NCBI GenBank assembly: GCA_009829735.1
Contig: CM020619.1
Span: 21,161,366 to 21,225,365, forward strand
Source of the DNA: Pyropia yezoensis
Lineage: Eukaryota; Rhodophyta; Bangiophyceae; Bangiales; Bangiaceae
Direction: 5' to 3'
DNA length: 64,000 bases
Shown here: one piece after another, positions 47,824 to 57,956 of the stretch
Layout of the letters: each line of letters starts with the position of its first letter
Position numbering within the stretch: position 1 is the first letter of the stretch
Notes under the pieces: model-generated
The model's database searches: none
Told to the model about the DNA's origin: nothing
Seen by the model: the letters and a program-made list of their open reading frames with translations, nothing else
Program-made: the position numbers and the translations under genes

Positions 47824-48293
47824 TATTGTTGGGGGGCTTGCAGCAGCGGAGGGAACAGAGCAGAGGTGTGTTGTGTTGAGCGTGGAGGCTGTGGTGACGT
47901 GCTCGATGGGTCTGTCCATGCGGACGCTTGCCAGCGTATGGCGCCTCCGCAACTGTTAAATCCGGACTGTGAGTTGTGTGTGGAACTTGTGTCGCGGAGT
48001 TTTCTGTACTTTGAGATCTCACCAGTTGGTGAGAACAGACCCCTCTGTTCTCACGGATCCAGCCGTTGGCGAGATCTTGGTGAGATCTTTTCATCTGAAA
48101 ACAGCTCAGGTGTAAGCAATATTTGCTCTGTTCTCACCAACGCGCTCACAAACGCTCTCACAAAAACTCTCTAATGCCCGTGGCAAGCCGAACGCAGGGG
48201 GCAACACGACGTCACAATCGCAGGGAGGTCCAAATGACGCACGGAATCGCAGTCACCGCCAGGTAGAAAGTCGAACTATCTGCAGCTACCACA

Positions 48294-49263
48294 TGTGAGG
48301 ACCCACCCAAAACCGGGGAGCCCTCAACGTACTCGTGGGGGTGTCAGCGGGCCCTGCGAGCCAATAAGGCGGCGGGGCACGGGGAAGAGGACGGTGGTCT
48401 CCACGGGGGTGGGTCTTGGGAAGAAGATGGGCGCGACGTCGGTGGGGATCGAGGGTACAAAAGGTAAACAGTGTCTTTGGTCTGTGTCTGTGGTTGCCCC
48501 TCTCGTCTCCCCCGGTGGCACCGACACCCACACACTATATACTCGCGTCGGGGCACCCGAGGTGCCCCAAAGCATGCGTTTCCCCATCGCACCGCCGGTA
48601 GGCACAGAACGGTCCAAAAACAAAGCATGTCTCTCAGAACAAAGCATGGGCGGGCGTGCGCACTAAAGGAGTGCAGCCCCAGTTTGCCCGAAACGAAGGG
48701 GGTCCCGTGGATGGCGCCCAGCGCGCCCCACCAGCTGGAACCACACACCGGTCGGCCAGAAGGTCCGACCGGCTGTAAGGGCCAGCAAGGCCAAATTCAA
48801 TCAATCCCTTGACCGGCCAGACGTTCACCAACCAGCTGGCCGAATTCAATCAATCCAAAAGCCGGCGAGCCAGTCATATCGCACTCAGCCGCCAGCGAGG
48901 ATGTGTGTTGTCCTCAGTGTCGGTGAATCATGTGACTTGTCCTTGATGCCAGCTTTCAAGCAGCGCAGAGAACAAAATTCAGGCAGCACAGACGGGGATG
49001 TCCGCCCGTGGTTGGTCGACGATGTCACTCGCTCCTCGTTGTCGAGTTTCGACGTCCATGACAGGGTTCCGACAGTGCGTTGACGACGGCTTTCGTGCGG
49101 TCGGCCGACGTCCGCGAAATGTCAGGGATACAGCGTGGTGTCGCCCAGGGTAGTGGGGATTTGCTGTGTCTTGGGGGGAGTTATCGGGGCCGGACATGTA
49201 AGGAGAGGTCCCAGTCCATATCCCCTGAGTTCCGGGTGGGGATTTAAGGGGCAAATCCTTACG
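48294..49263 (-). repeat. 5' LTR of chromovirus 2
   Basis: 970 bp, same length as the left LTR, with about 16 visible differences. Followed on the right by the CTCTG target duplication at 49264-49268. Confidence 0.95.
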
Positions 49264-49680
49264 CTCTGGGAGCGGTCTTGAGCCAGGCGCATCTGGTCCG
49301 CCGCATGGAGACGAGTCTTGTCCATCTTCGTCAAGACTCCGCGCTGGAGTTCCTTGCGCCAGATGACCAGGCAATCCTGCTGGCACTGGGCCGCGCTGGC
49401 GTTGCCGACCACCGCAGAGTAGCGCCCGCCCGCCAGAGGATCCTGCCCAAGAAGCATCTCCGGGAGACCCGCCGGGGGAGTCTCGACCGGGCGCGACGCT
49501 GAAGCCGGGGGAGCTCGATCTGCCTCCGCCGCGGCGACTGACGCCGGCACCGACACCCGAGGAACCGGAGGCAGGAGAAGGGCACGGCCGCCCGAGCTCT
49601 CCTCTGCAACAATCGCCGCCGGAACCGCGGGCCCAACTTGGATCTCGGAACTGGACATGACGTCCAGAAGCCGGGGGAAC
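49264..49680 (-). mobile_element. Antisense coding-like region of chromovirus 1, proximal part
   Basis: Continuation of the outer element right of the nested insertion. A minus-strand frame begins near 49660 (MSSSEIQVGPAVPA) and reads into the insertion boundary. Ala/Pro-rich then helical, with no family recognised. Confidence 0.55.
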
Positions 49681-49845
49681 GGGAGGTTCAAGGTGAAGGA
49701 GGAAGGGGGGGGGGGGCAGGATTGGGGCAGGTGATCGTACTCGGGGTGAAGACGCTCGACCTCGGCACCGGTGTGGACGTGCTCGAGGCTGTGCACGGTG
49801 GCACCTGGTTCGGCCCGAGGACGTGCCGGACTAGGGAGGGAGCTA

Positions 49846-50416
49846 TGTAGCATCCCTGGCCCCGACTTGGCGCCGACCCGGGACTGCAACCAGAGGGCAC
49901 CAGGTGCCAGAACACGCCCGCCGTGTGGTGATGGTTGGCGGCCGTGGCCCGTGCCCGGCACTGGGATGCGGTGGACTACGCTACCCACACGTGAGAGAGG
50001 GATTTCTGATGGGTTTTTGCATACTTGTGAGGGACTTGATTTGAGAGAATTTGAGTGTGAGATTAGTGAGTGGGAATAGAATTAGTAGTGATAGTGGCCC
50101 CCGACCTGACGAGGTTAGACTCGGGTCGGGGCCACTCGGGGGTATGGGGGGGCTACCCGGCCAACGTGCCGAGGCTCCCCCAGATGCACGTTAAGAGGGA
50201 CAGCGAGGCGCCCTTGGCCCGCGCCCTCAGGAAAAAGACAACTGCGCGTTTGCTTTCCTCTTCCCCGTGTGCACTACCGTGCGTATCTGTTTGCTCTGCG
50301 AGCAGGCACGTGAGGCAACAGGCATACCACTCTCGTAGTTTCCCTTTCTGTGTTACCTGTCCCTTTCCTCTGAGGGATATTGACACGTGTCTGAGAGGAT
50401 CGAGTTTTATACCACA
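49846..50416 (+). repeat. 3' LTR of chromovirus 1
   Basis: 571 bp, begins TGTAGCATCC and ends ACCACA. Preceded by a purine-rich tract (about 49834-49843) that fits a polypurine tract. Confidence 0.95.
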
Positions 50417-50770
50417 CGCTCCACCCGGGTCGCGAACCACCGCCCCGGCCACTCCGCCCCTGCCGCCACCGCCCACTGCCCCTGTTGATGCCCCTGTCGC
50501 TCCGTCCCCGCTCCCGACCCTGCCTCTGTCCCTGACCCCGACAGAGGGTCGGAGTCGCGATCGAAAGCGGAAGGAACTTGATCACCTCAAGATGGACACA
50601 CTTACGCGACAGCTTTCACGGGCTGGGACGGCCCTTCAGGAGGCTCTGTTGGCCGAGCACAGTGTTCTCCGAGACGGACTGGAGCAGAAGGCGGTATCAG
50701 TAGCACTGGCTGGGGTCGACCCCAGTCTACTCCGACGACTGCAAGAAGCGAGCGAGCACGCTGCTACATA
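50417..50770 (+). pseudogene. 3' part of Pro-rich/coiled-coil gene split by a retroelement
   Basis: Begins with the right target duplication CGCTC and continues the frame that opened at 23919: a Pro/Ala/Thr linker, a basic patch (GRSRDRKRKE), then a coiled-coil-like helix with leucines (MDTLTRQLSRAGTALQEALL, LRRLQEASEHAAT) and a TAG at 50768-50770. Without the insertion the product would be about 150 aa. The same frame stays open after the stop into the repeat array, so the stop may be recent or the repeat array a separate gene. A small DNA- or RNA-associated coiled-coil protein is possible; function unknown. Confidence 0.55.
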
Positions 50771-52099
50771 GGTCGTCCATGCGAACCGTCTGCGCACCGA
50801 AAAGACCAGGCGGACGATCGGTGCCCTCAACACGAAGCGGGTGTCTCCGCTTCTACCTGTCGCGGTGCTAACCCCCCCGGGTCTGTCAGACGCGCTGCCG
50901 GCCGCAATGCTACCCCCCCCTTCACTGTCGGACGCACGGCCGGCCGCGGTGCTACCCCCTTCTACACTGTCTGACGGGCTGCCGGCCGCGGTGCTACCCC
51001 CCCCGGGTCTGTCAGAGTCGGGCGCGCTGCCGGCCTTGGTGGTGCTACCCCCCCCGGGTCTGTCAGACGCACGGCCGGCCGCGGTGCTACCTGACGCACG
51101 GCCGGCCGCGGTGTTACCCCCTCCTTCACTGTCGGACGCCCTGGCGGCCGCGGTGCTACCTCCCCCTACACTGTCTGACGGGCTGCCGGCCGCGGTGCTG
51201 CCCCCCCCGGGTCTGTCAGAGTCGGGCGCGCTGCCGGCCGCGTTGGTGCTACCCCCCCCGGGTCTGTCAGACGCACGGCCGGACGCGGCGGTGCTACCCC
51301 CCCTTCACTGTAGGACGCCCTGGCGGCCGCGGTGCTGCCTCCCCCTACACTGTCTGACGGGCTGCCGGCCGCCGTGCTACCCCCCCCGGGTCTGTCAGAG
51401 TCGGGCGCGCTGCCGGCCGCGGTGCTACCCCTCACCACGGGAGCATCGGCCGCGGTGCTGCCCCTCACCACGGGAATGTCGGCCGCGGTGCTGGCCGCGA
51501 TGCAGCCCCTCACCACGGGAATGTCGGCCGCGCTGCTGGCCGCGGTGCAGCCCCTCACCCCGAGAATGTCGGCCGGGCTGGCGACCGCGGTGCAGCCCAT
51601 ACGACCGGCCGCGATGCTACCGCGCCCGGGCCTGTCAGAGTCGGGCGCGCTGCCGGCCGCGGTGCAGCCCCTCACACCGAGAATGTCGGCCGGGCTGGCG
51701 ACCGCGGTTCAGCCCACACGGCCGGCGGCGTTGCTACCATCCCCGACGACGGGGTCGATTCTGGCCGCGGTAGATGCCCCACCGCGTGCCATGGAGCCGC
51801 CCCTCCCCGTACAGCGGCTGGCTGGAGAGGTACCGCCCCCCCCCGCACAGGACGTTTGGGAGGTTTCCTCTGGGAATGGTCCATGTACCAGTTCCGAGGA
51901 AGACGTCATTCTGATATCACCTGTACACGAGCACGAGGACGGATCCACCTCGAACGAGAGCTCGTCGGTGGCAAAACCCACCGCCACGACTTTGCAGCGA
52001 ACGTTGCCGGTTGCCGCGCGCGTGTCTGCGACGGCGACGTCACCATCGGCTGGTCCTCCGCAGCCGAATCCAGTGGGTGGCAAGGCGGTTGTACCATAA
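50771..52099 (+). pseudogene. Pro-rich repeat protein frame
   Basis: Open frame over the minisatellite, without an obvious ATG start. The frame changes at a C homopolymer near 51300. After the repeats it ends in an ordinary acidic/Ser-rich tail (CTSSEEDVILISPVHEHEDG) and stops at 52097-52099. The tail has normal composition, so the 3' part is probably real coding sequence. It may be spliced to the next ORF, which is in the same frame 105 bp downstream, or be a separate gene. Confidence 0.4.
50846..51735 (+). repeat. Coding-like Pro-rich minisatellite with higher-order structure
   Basis: Array of roughly 42-48-bp units containing GGCCGCGGTGCTACC and CCGGGTCTGTCAGA-like blocks. The plus-strand translation is a run of 14-16-aa repeats of type AVLPPPGLSDARPA. 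Variants recur in the order SLSDA, TLSDGL, GLSESGAL, GLSDAR about three times, a higher-order repeat of about 190 bp. The second half switches to PLTTGMSA and PLTPRMSA units. Confidence 0.85.
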
Positions 52100-52204
52100 A
52101 AGGACACGACGCCGACGACATGCCACTCTGCCCGCCTGCAAGCACGCCACCTGGCAGACACGGCTGGCCCCTCTGGCCGAGGGGCCCCGAAGCCCCTTCC
52201 GAAA

Positions 52205-53506
52205 ATGCCAAGTAATGGCGATGCACTTGGGCGGTACAAGCGGGTCTGTCGGTTGAATGGTAATATTTTATCTTCCTCGACAGAGGCGGAGCCGTCCATG
52301 GCGAAGTTGTTTTCTCGTGTTTGGGCGGTGCAACATCCTCCAAAGTCGTTCGGCGCGAAGGAACCGATGCTGACACGGCGGTGGCTTGTCGAAGTGGCGG
52401 GCCGCGCGGAAGCTGAGGGGGTCGTTGCCGAGGTCGCACCTGAGTGGAGTATCGTAGGCTTGACGCTTGGCCGCCCGAGCTCAACGCACAAGGCCCCCTC
52501 GCGGAGTCTGCCTGTTGACAAGCTGGTGGCGTTGTACGATCGTCGTTTTTGGAACTGTATGTCCCTGGACGAGCTTTCTCTTGAGGACAGGAGCCTTCAC
52601 CGCGACTACGAGCGGATCTTCGTTTGTGTTCGCGCATCCGGGCGGCGAGACACGGGAGTGTACACGTTCGATGCTCCTCATACTTCTCCTGTGTCGCCGG
52701 TTGTTCAGCAGCAGGAGGAACAGCAGTCGGCGGAGGCAAAGAGGCTCCCGACGTTAACCCTTGCCATTCCCGTCGCCCACTCTAATGCACCCAAGCCCGA
52801 CATCTTTTGGGACATGACCTCAGTCGAGGTCGGCCACAAGGCGCAGGTCAGGCCGGCGGGGAAACAGCGATCCGTGGTCACCTGGACGATGTTTGAATAC
52901 CCCTGGACTTCCATTGGCGCGCTGATGGCAGATGATGTGCGTGAGAGCAGGCAGCGCCTGACGGACGAAGAGGTGGCGTGGCTCTGGCGGCCGCGCTTGG
53001 ACGTCCAGGAAGTCGAACTGCTGAGCTACTTCTGTTTACGACGCCACCTTGTGACCGAGACTCCTGCAACTACCGTACAAGCGCTTTGGGACGGAGGTCC
53101 CATTGACGCCGTCATTGGGGGCAAGTCGGCGCAGCTCAAGACATCGTCCATGCGGTCATATGACAGTAGGCCTGCGGTGACTCTTTTCCTGGTAAAACAG
53201 GCACCAGTCGACCGGCCGCAGTGGGATGTGCTCTGGGTGGTCTACCGCGTGGACAAGGTGCCCGTTGCTGCATTGATGATGACCGCCGCACGCGCTTCGC
53301 AGCTTCGCGACGCTGTACCCTACGACTGGTGGGTTAGCATGCACCTGCCGGGTGTGAAGCTGAGCGACCTCGGCTTCCGAGGTCATGTTGGTGACGTTGA
53401 CGGCAAGGTGACGCTGCGTCCAGACCTCGGAGATCGTTGGGTGTTTCTCGACTCCACGTGGGGAGCTGCTCGACTGGCCGACCTGTACAACGCTGCGACG
53501 GTGTAG
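52205..53506 (+). CDS. Hypothetical protein with candidate PD-(D/E)XK nuclease motif
   Basis: 433 aa from the ATG at 52205; an alternative ATG is at 52298. Balanced composition unlike the neighbouring low-complexity frames, so clearly coding. The N-terminal half is globular and unrecognised (about 36-155). Residues 255-350 show the layout of a restriction-endonuclease-like fold: helix with acidic residue (VQEVELLSYFCLRRHL), strand with D301 (PIDAVIGG), strand with Q310 and K312 (AQLKTSS), then a strand (DVLWVVYRV). D-x(n)-(E/Q)xK is the PD-(D/E)XK signature. Such nucleases occur in eukaryotic mobile or effector-like gene families, but none is recognisable here. Its neighbours are the repeat array upstream and a tandem repeat downstream. 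Nuclease assignment is inference from motif spacing. Confidence 0.6.
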   Translation: MPSNGDALGRYKRVCRLNGNILSSSTEAEPSMAKLFSRVWAVQHPPKSFGAKEPMLTRRWLVEVAGRAEAEGVVAEVAPEWSIVGLTLGRPSSTHKAPSRSLPVDKLVALYDRRFWNCMSLDELSLEDRSLHRDYERIFVCVRASGRRDTGVYTFDAPHTSPVSPVVQQQEEQQSAEAKRLPTLTLAIPVAHSNAPKPDIFWDMTSVEVGHKAQVRPAGKQRSVVTWTMFEYPWTSIGALMADDVRESRQRLTDEEVAWLWRPRLDVQEVELLSYFCLRRHLVTETPATTVQALWDGGPIDAVIGGKSAQLKTSSMRSYDSRPAVTLFLVKQAPVDRPQWDVLWVVYRVDKVPVAALMMTAARASQLRDAVPYDWWVSMHLPGVKLSDLGFRGHVGDVDGKVTLRPDLGDRWVFLDSTWGAARLADLYNAATV

Positions 53507-54566
53507 GGAGCACGTGAGGGAGACACTCGTCGCGGCAGTGGGGATGCGTGTGTGAGTACGCCTGTGGCCGTCCCTGGGCGGGGGCCGGGGCGGGCCGAGT
53601 CCGAGGGGGGTCGGGTGGGGCGGCTGGTGGTGACCGCCGTCGCCACTTCTCAGTTTTGTTTCGTTTTTTTTGTGGAAGGCGGGGGGGGGGGGGCATGGGG
53701 GACGGGGGGGGGGGGGGCGCGATGGTGGTGGCTGGCCGGCTGTGGCCGACTGTGCTGGCGGCAGGCGGCGGGGGCGGCGGCGGTTGCCGGCTCTGTGCGG
53801 TCGGCAGCCGGGTGGGCGGGGGAGCAGGGTGTTGGCCTCTGCCGTCAGTGCTCGCCGGCGGCGGCTGGTGGCGGCGGGGGCGGCGGCGGTTGCCGTCTCT
53901 GTGCGGTCGGCAGCTGGGTGGGCGGGGGAGCAGGGTGTTGGCCTCTGCCGTCAGTGCTCGCCGGCGGCGGCTGGTGGCGGCGGGGGCGGCTGGTGGCGGC
54001 GGGGGCGGCGGCAGCGGCGGCGGCTGGAGTCCCCGTTTTCTTCACGGTCCCACGCCGCGCGCGCGTGCAGGTAGAGCCGATCCGTCGGGTGCCCGCCCCT
54101 CGAGAGGCCTCTCCTCTGGCGGTGCGCACGTCTGCAGGCGCGCGGCCGGCGCTCGTCCCCATCTGCAGCCCACGGCCAGTGCGGGGCCAACAGCGGGGTT
54201 GGGAAAAGAGAAAAAAAAAATGGCCGGCAAGCAACACCTTGACTTGAAACCAAAGTCAAACGCTTAAGCGCCGCTATTATTTTTTTTTTGCGGAGCCGGT
54301 CATCCCATGGCACCGCTGCCACGTGGGGTGGAGCTCCCCTCCCGCCACCCACCCGCCCGCCCACTCCCAACACCGCCGCCCCACGTCCCGTTGCGCTGCC
54401 CCCCCACGCCTCCCCCAGCCCCCAACCCCCCCCCTCTTGGAACCTCCCCCGTGCCCGCCTGTCCGCCATCCCGACTCTAGTTCCGGCGTCTCTCCCCCAA
54501 TCCCCTTCCCCCCCCCCACACCCGGCCGCGTGCCGGCCCCTCCCCCCCCCCCCGCACGCCGCCCGC
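53507..54566. other. GC-rich intergenic region
   Basis: Contains a 106-bp tandem duplication and, at 54100-54290, more balanced DNA with A-runs (54213-54221) and T-runs (54280-54289). No gene supported. Confidence 0.5.
53782..53993. repeat. 106-bp tandem duplication
   Basis: Copies at 53782-53887 and 53888-53993, both containing CTGTGCGGTCGGCAGC and TGCCGTCAGTGCTCGCCGG, with only a few differences. Partial further GGCGGCTGGTGGCGG units follow to about 54025. Confidence 0.85.
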
Positions 54567-54770
54567 ATGGTACGCAAGCGGCGGCGGGGGGACGGCAGTC
54601 CCCCCCCCCCCCCGCCGCGCTCCCCGCCGCGCACGCGGTCGGCGGGGCGGAGACGGCCGCCGCCGCCGCTGCCGCCGTCCCCGTCACCGCCGCCGCAACG
54701 GCCGCCGCCGCAACGGCCGCCGCCGCCGCCGCCGCCGCCGCTGCCGCGCCGGCTGTCGCTGTCGCCGACC

Positions 54771-54802
<32 letters not shown>

Positions 54803-56021
54803 GCCGCCGTCGCTGCCGCCGCCGTCGCCGCCGACGACGCGGCGCCGTAGACGCCGGGGGCGCCACGCCCCAGCGGCGACTGACGCGGCGGACGTCCGCT
54901 CCCCTGCCGTCGTCGCTGCCGGCCGTGCGGCGGCTCCTGCTACCATTGGCACGGCGGACACGCCCGTTGCCGGCGGTGGCATCCCCCCGGCCGCCACGCC
55001 GGCCGCCACGCCGGCCGCCGCCGCCGCTGCCGCCGCCGCCGCCACCGCTGCCGCCGCCGCTGCCGCCGCCGCTGCCGCTGTCGCTGCCGCCGCGCCCGCG
55101 CCTGCGTATGGTGGTGGTGACAGCGGTGGCAGAGGCGGCAGCGGCGGCGGCAGCGACGGCGGCGGCGGCGGCGGTGGCGGCGTGGCCGCCGCCGCCGCCG
55201 CCACCGACGGCCTGGCGGGGGCTGCCCGTCGTGCGCCGCCGCCACCGCTGCCGCCGCCCAACAGCGACGCGCCGGCCGCCGCCGCGGGCGCCCCCGCGTT
55301 GACCGGTGGCGGGGGCGCCGCCCGCGGGCAGGTCTGCCTGGCTGACCTGCTGGGCGAGGCGCTCCCCCCCCCCGCGGCGGCGTCCCCCCCCCCCTCCCCC
55401 CCCCCAGGGGTGGCCGACGTGACGCCCCCGCCGCCCGCAGCGGCGGCGGCGGTGGTGCGACTGTCGGCGTCCCCCCCCCCTGCCCCCCCCCCCCCGCGCA
55501 CTGCGCGTGCACCGGCGTGTGCAGCGGCGGCGACCGCCGCAGCGTCCGCGACGGCGACCGCGACGGCGACCGCGACGGCGACCGCGACGGCGACGGCGGC
55601 GGCGGCAGCAGCGGCGGCGGCCGCGGCAGCCGGCAACGCCACCCGCGCCTCCACCCCCACCCCCACCCCCGACACGGCGGCGGCGGCGGCGGCGGCGGTG
55701 GCGCCCGCGCTGGCGGCGCTCGCCGCCACCACCGCCGCGGCGGGCTGGGCGCTGACCGCCGCGACGTTTCGGGCGGTGCCCCCCAGCGGGGCGGGCCGCC
55801 CGGGGGGGCTCGCGCGGCCGCGGGTGACCATGCACTGGGGGGAGGACTGGGGGGGGGAGGTGGTCCCCGCCGACGGCGGGGGGACGACCCGGGGGGGGGG
55901 AGGGGGCGCCCGTGTGGGTGGCTCCCGCGGCCCGCTCGACGCGGCGGCGGCAGCGGCGGCGGCCGCCACAGCAGCGGCAGCAGCAGCGTCGGTGGCTCCG
56001 GCGGCGGCTCCGGCGGCGGCT

Positions 56022-56053
<32 letters not shown>

Positions 56054-56231
56054 ACCCCCTCCTCTCGCCCCTGCTGGGGGGGTGACAAAGACGGAGCCGC
56101 CCCCCCCGCTTCCACCAGGCGGTGTGGCCAAGGCGGAGCCCCCCGCGGGGTGGACGGCAGACCTTACCGGCTTTCTCGGCGGCGACGGGTGGGCGGTGCC
56201 GGACGATGTCGACGACGATGGGTTTTGGTAG
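54567..56231 (+). CDS. Low-complexity Ala/Pro/Gly-rich probable nuclear protein
   Basis: Intronless, 554 aa from the ATG at 54567. Starts with a basic patch (MVRKRRRGD) and has a second one (TTRRRRRRGR) about 90 residues in, both plausible nuclear signals. The middle is poly-Ala, poly-Pro and poly-Gly with a Thr-Ala run encoded by a 12-bp repeat. Islands of ordinary sequence (QVCLADLLGEAL, VTMHWGEDWGGEVVP) and a distinct C-terminus (DLTGFLGGDGWAV, DDVDDDGFW) argue that this strand and frame are real; acidic-aromatic tails of this kind occur in transcriptional activators. An AATAAA lies 160 bp past the stop. The opposite strand is also open across this whole region but has no such features. 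Function unknown. Confidence 0.55.
55547..55600. repeat. 12-bp tandem repeat (GCGACGGCGACC)n
   Basis: About four copies with a degenerate edge. It encodes alternating Ala-Thr in the plus-strand gene. Confidence 0.85.
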
Positions 56232-56390
56232 GGGAAGGGGGGGGGAGGAGACGGGTGGGTAGGGCGGTCGTGCTGGGGAGGGTGTGGGTGGGTGGGGAGG
56301 AAGAGGGGGGGCACGACGGCCGGAAGGGCGTCCTTCACGGTCGCAGGTCAACAGTGGGGAGGCGAGGCGGTGGGCGACGGTTATGTCAAG

Positions 56391-56396
56391 AATAAA
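56391..56396 (+). terminator. Polyadenylation signal AATAAA
   Basis: Canonical hexamer 160 bp downstream of the stop at 56231, in a locally A-rich stretch within GC-rich DNA. Confidence 0.5.
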
Positions 56397-56934
56397 ATGA
56401 GAATCGAAACAGCGGATAAGAAAAAAGGAACACACGAGGCCGGCGCCGATGGGGCGACATCCCCATCCACCACCACCGTCCTCCCTCGCCCCCCCCCCCA
56501 AAGGCCTCGCGTCTCTCAAAGGCCGCGCGTGCGTGCCCTCGACGAAAAAAGAAAAAGACGGAGGTCCCGGGCCCGCTCCGCTCGCCGACGGCCCACACTG
56601 CCGCCGACGGCCCACCGCGGCTGGGCCTGTCAACATGCTCCGCGGCTGTGGTGGGCAGCATGGCCCACCCCCCCACCCCACAAAACCCCCCAACCGACCA
56701 GAACTCCCATGCACCCACACACCCACACCCAACTGCCGCCGCCTTTCAGGCAGAGGCCGGGGGAGTGGCAAGGGGCGTCCCCCACAGCACACACTCCCTT
56801 CCCCCACAAATCCGCCCCCCCCCCCCCCCCCCCCCCACACTTCCGTCCCCCCCCTCCCCCCCCCCGCCCTTTGGTCAATCCCGCGCCCCAAACACCGCCG
56901 CCTCATCCCCCGACGGCGGACGCCATCGAGGAGC

Positions 56935-57956
56935 GCAGCGAGGACCCGCCCCCCCCCCCACGCGCCCCCCCCCGCGTCGAGCAGCCACCGCACTTCCACC
57001 TCACGCAGGCGCACGGGCAGCAGCACGTGCGGGTCCACCCCGACACCGTCGTCGTCTGCCGTTGCCAATGCGGCTGCTGTCGCCGCCGCCGCCGCCGCCC
57101 CCACCGCCGTCGCCGCCGCCGCCGCCGCCACCGTCGCATCCGCAGCCAGCGGTGGCAACGGCTGCGGGTGTGACCGGCGCGCCGCCCCTCGCCCCGCGAC
57201 GCCACGAGCGGCGGCCGCCGCCACCAGCCGCCCCAGTGCCTCGTCCGTACGGCCGGTGAGGCGGTCGGCAGCAACGGCAAAGAGGTAGTCGGCCGCGTCG
57301 CGCGTCAGGTGCAGCGGCAGAGGGGAGCGGCCGGCACTCCCAAGGGCGATGGGGGGGGGGGGGGGGGCGCCCACCCGCGGCGGCGCCGGCGCCAACGCCC
57401 TACCGGCGGGCGCCGGCGCCGGCGGTGGCGGCGACACGGCGGGCGCCGTCGGCGGCGACGGCGGCAGCGGCGGTGGTGGCGGCGGTGGTGGCGGTGGCGG
57501 GCGGGAGCGTTTGGGAGACCCCGCCCCCCACCGTGCAGCCGACGGGAGCAGCGTCACGGGCGGTGGGGGGGGGGTGTCGGGCACCGCCGCCGTCGCCAGC
57601 GGCGACACGGACCCCACCGACGGCGTCGCGGACGTGACGGGCGAGGCGCCGAGGTCGGCAAGCCCCCCGTCGGGGGAGGCGGCGGCGGCGGCGGCGGCGG
57701 CGGACGCGGACGCGGCCGCCCCGGTCGCCGCGTCATCATCGCCGAGTTGGGGGGGCGCTCGCTTGACGGGAGGGGGGGTGCCCCCCTCTACCGTAAGGGG
57801 CGGGAGGGGGGCCGTGGGGGGGACGCCCGCGTCGGCCGCGTCGAGCAGCCAACCCCACAGGGAGGTGGCGGCGGTGATGAGGCTGCCGACGGTACCGTCC
57901 TCGGGGGGGGGCGGGGGGTCCATGGGGGGGCGGGGGGTGGGGTAGAGCGCCGCCAT
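56935..57956 (-). CDS. Hypothetical protein, 3' end unresolved
   Basis: ATG at 57956 (MAALYPTPRPPMD), convergent with the previous gene. After the Pro-rich start there is a helix-like stretch (GSLITAATSLWGWLLDAAD), an Ala/Pro low-complexity linker, then a segment of ordinary sequence (LHLTRDAADYLFAVAADRL and VDPHVLLPVRLREVEVRWLL) ending near 56975. The frame remains open far to the left but turns into poly-Gly, so the true end or a splice donor cannot be placed. Helical pattern only; no family recognised. Confidence 0.4.

Larger units (their letters stand above)
40636..48172. mobile_element. PIF/Harbinger DNA transposon
   Basis: 7537-bp element with imperfect terminal inverted repeats AGAGRGTTTTTGTGAGA and repeated subterminal GGTGAGAAC motifs, flanked by a 3-bp AAT duplication (40633-40635 and 48173-48175). 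It encodes a DDE transposase (+) and a SANT/Myb-like partner (-), the standard two-gene Harbinger set, in convergent orientation. Between them lie about 4.8 kb of extremely GC-rich DNA. It is inserted in the leader of chromovirus 2. Unusually long for the superfamily because of that internal segment. Confidence 0.92.
32513..49263 (-). mobile_element. Ty3/gypsy chromovirus 2, nested element (fossil)
   Basis: Minus-strand LTR retrotransposon inserted in the antisense region of chromovirus 1, with a CTCTG target duplication (32508-32512 and 49264-49268) and 970-bp LTRs. In its own orientation: 5' LTR at the right, a PBS-like TGGTAGC next to it (48285-48291), a leader with a zinc-finger frame, gag with zinc knuckle, protease-like region, RT, RNase H, integrase, chromodomain, a polypurine tract (complement of 33483-33493) and the 3' LTR at the left. 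It is broken by four DNA-transposon insertions and about one or two further breaks. Removing the insertions leaves about 7.7 kb, normal for the family. The LTRs are about 98% identical. Confidence 0.95.
24016..50416 (+). mobile_element. Ty3/gypsy chromovirus 1, outer element (fossil)
   Basis: LTR retrotransposon on the plus strand bounded by 571-bp direct LTRs and a CGCTC target duplication. Internal order is leader with primer-binding-like TGGTGGAGCAGC after the left LTR, gag, protease, reverse transcriptase, RNase H, integrase and chromodomain, then a long region with a minus-strand frame, a purine tract (AGGGAGGGAG) and the right LTR. The chromodomain places it among chromoviruses. It is disrupted: a second retroelement lies inside it (32513-49263), and the coding region carries roughly two or three further breaks. 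Without the insertion it would be about 9.6 kb. The LTRs differ at about 5 of 571 positions by eye, which suggests a young insertion. Confidence 0.95.

Noticed and set aside
48295-48812. Small ORFs repeated at 32.5-33.0 kb and 48.3-48.8 kb
   Set aside because: They lie inside the two 970-bp LTR copies; duplication is explained by the LTR pair, not by a gene family.
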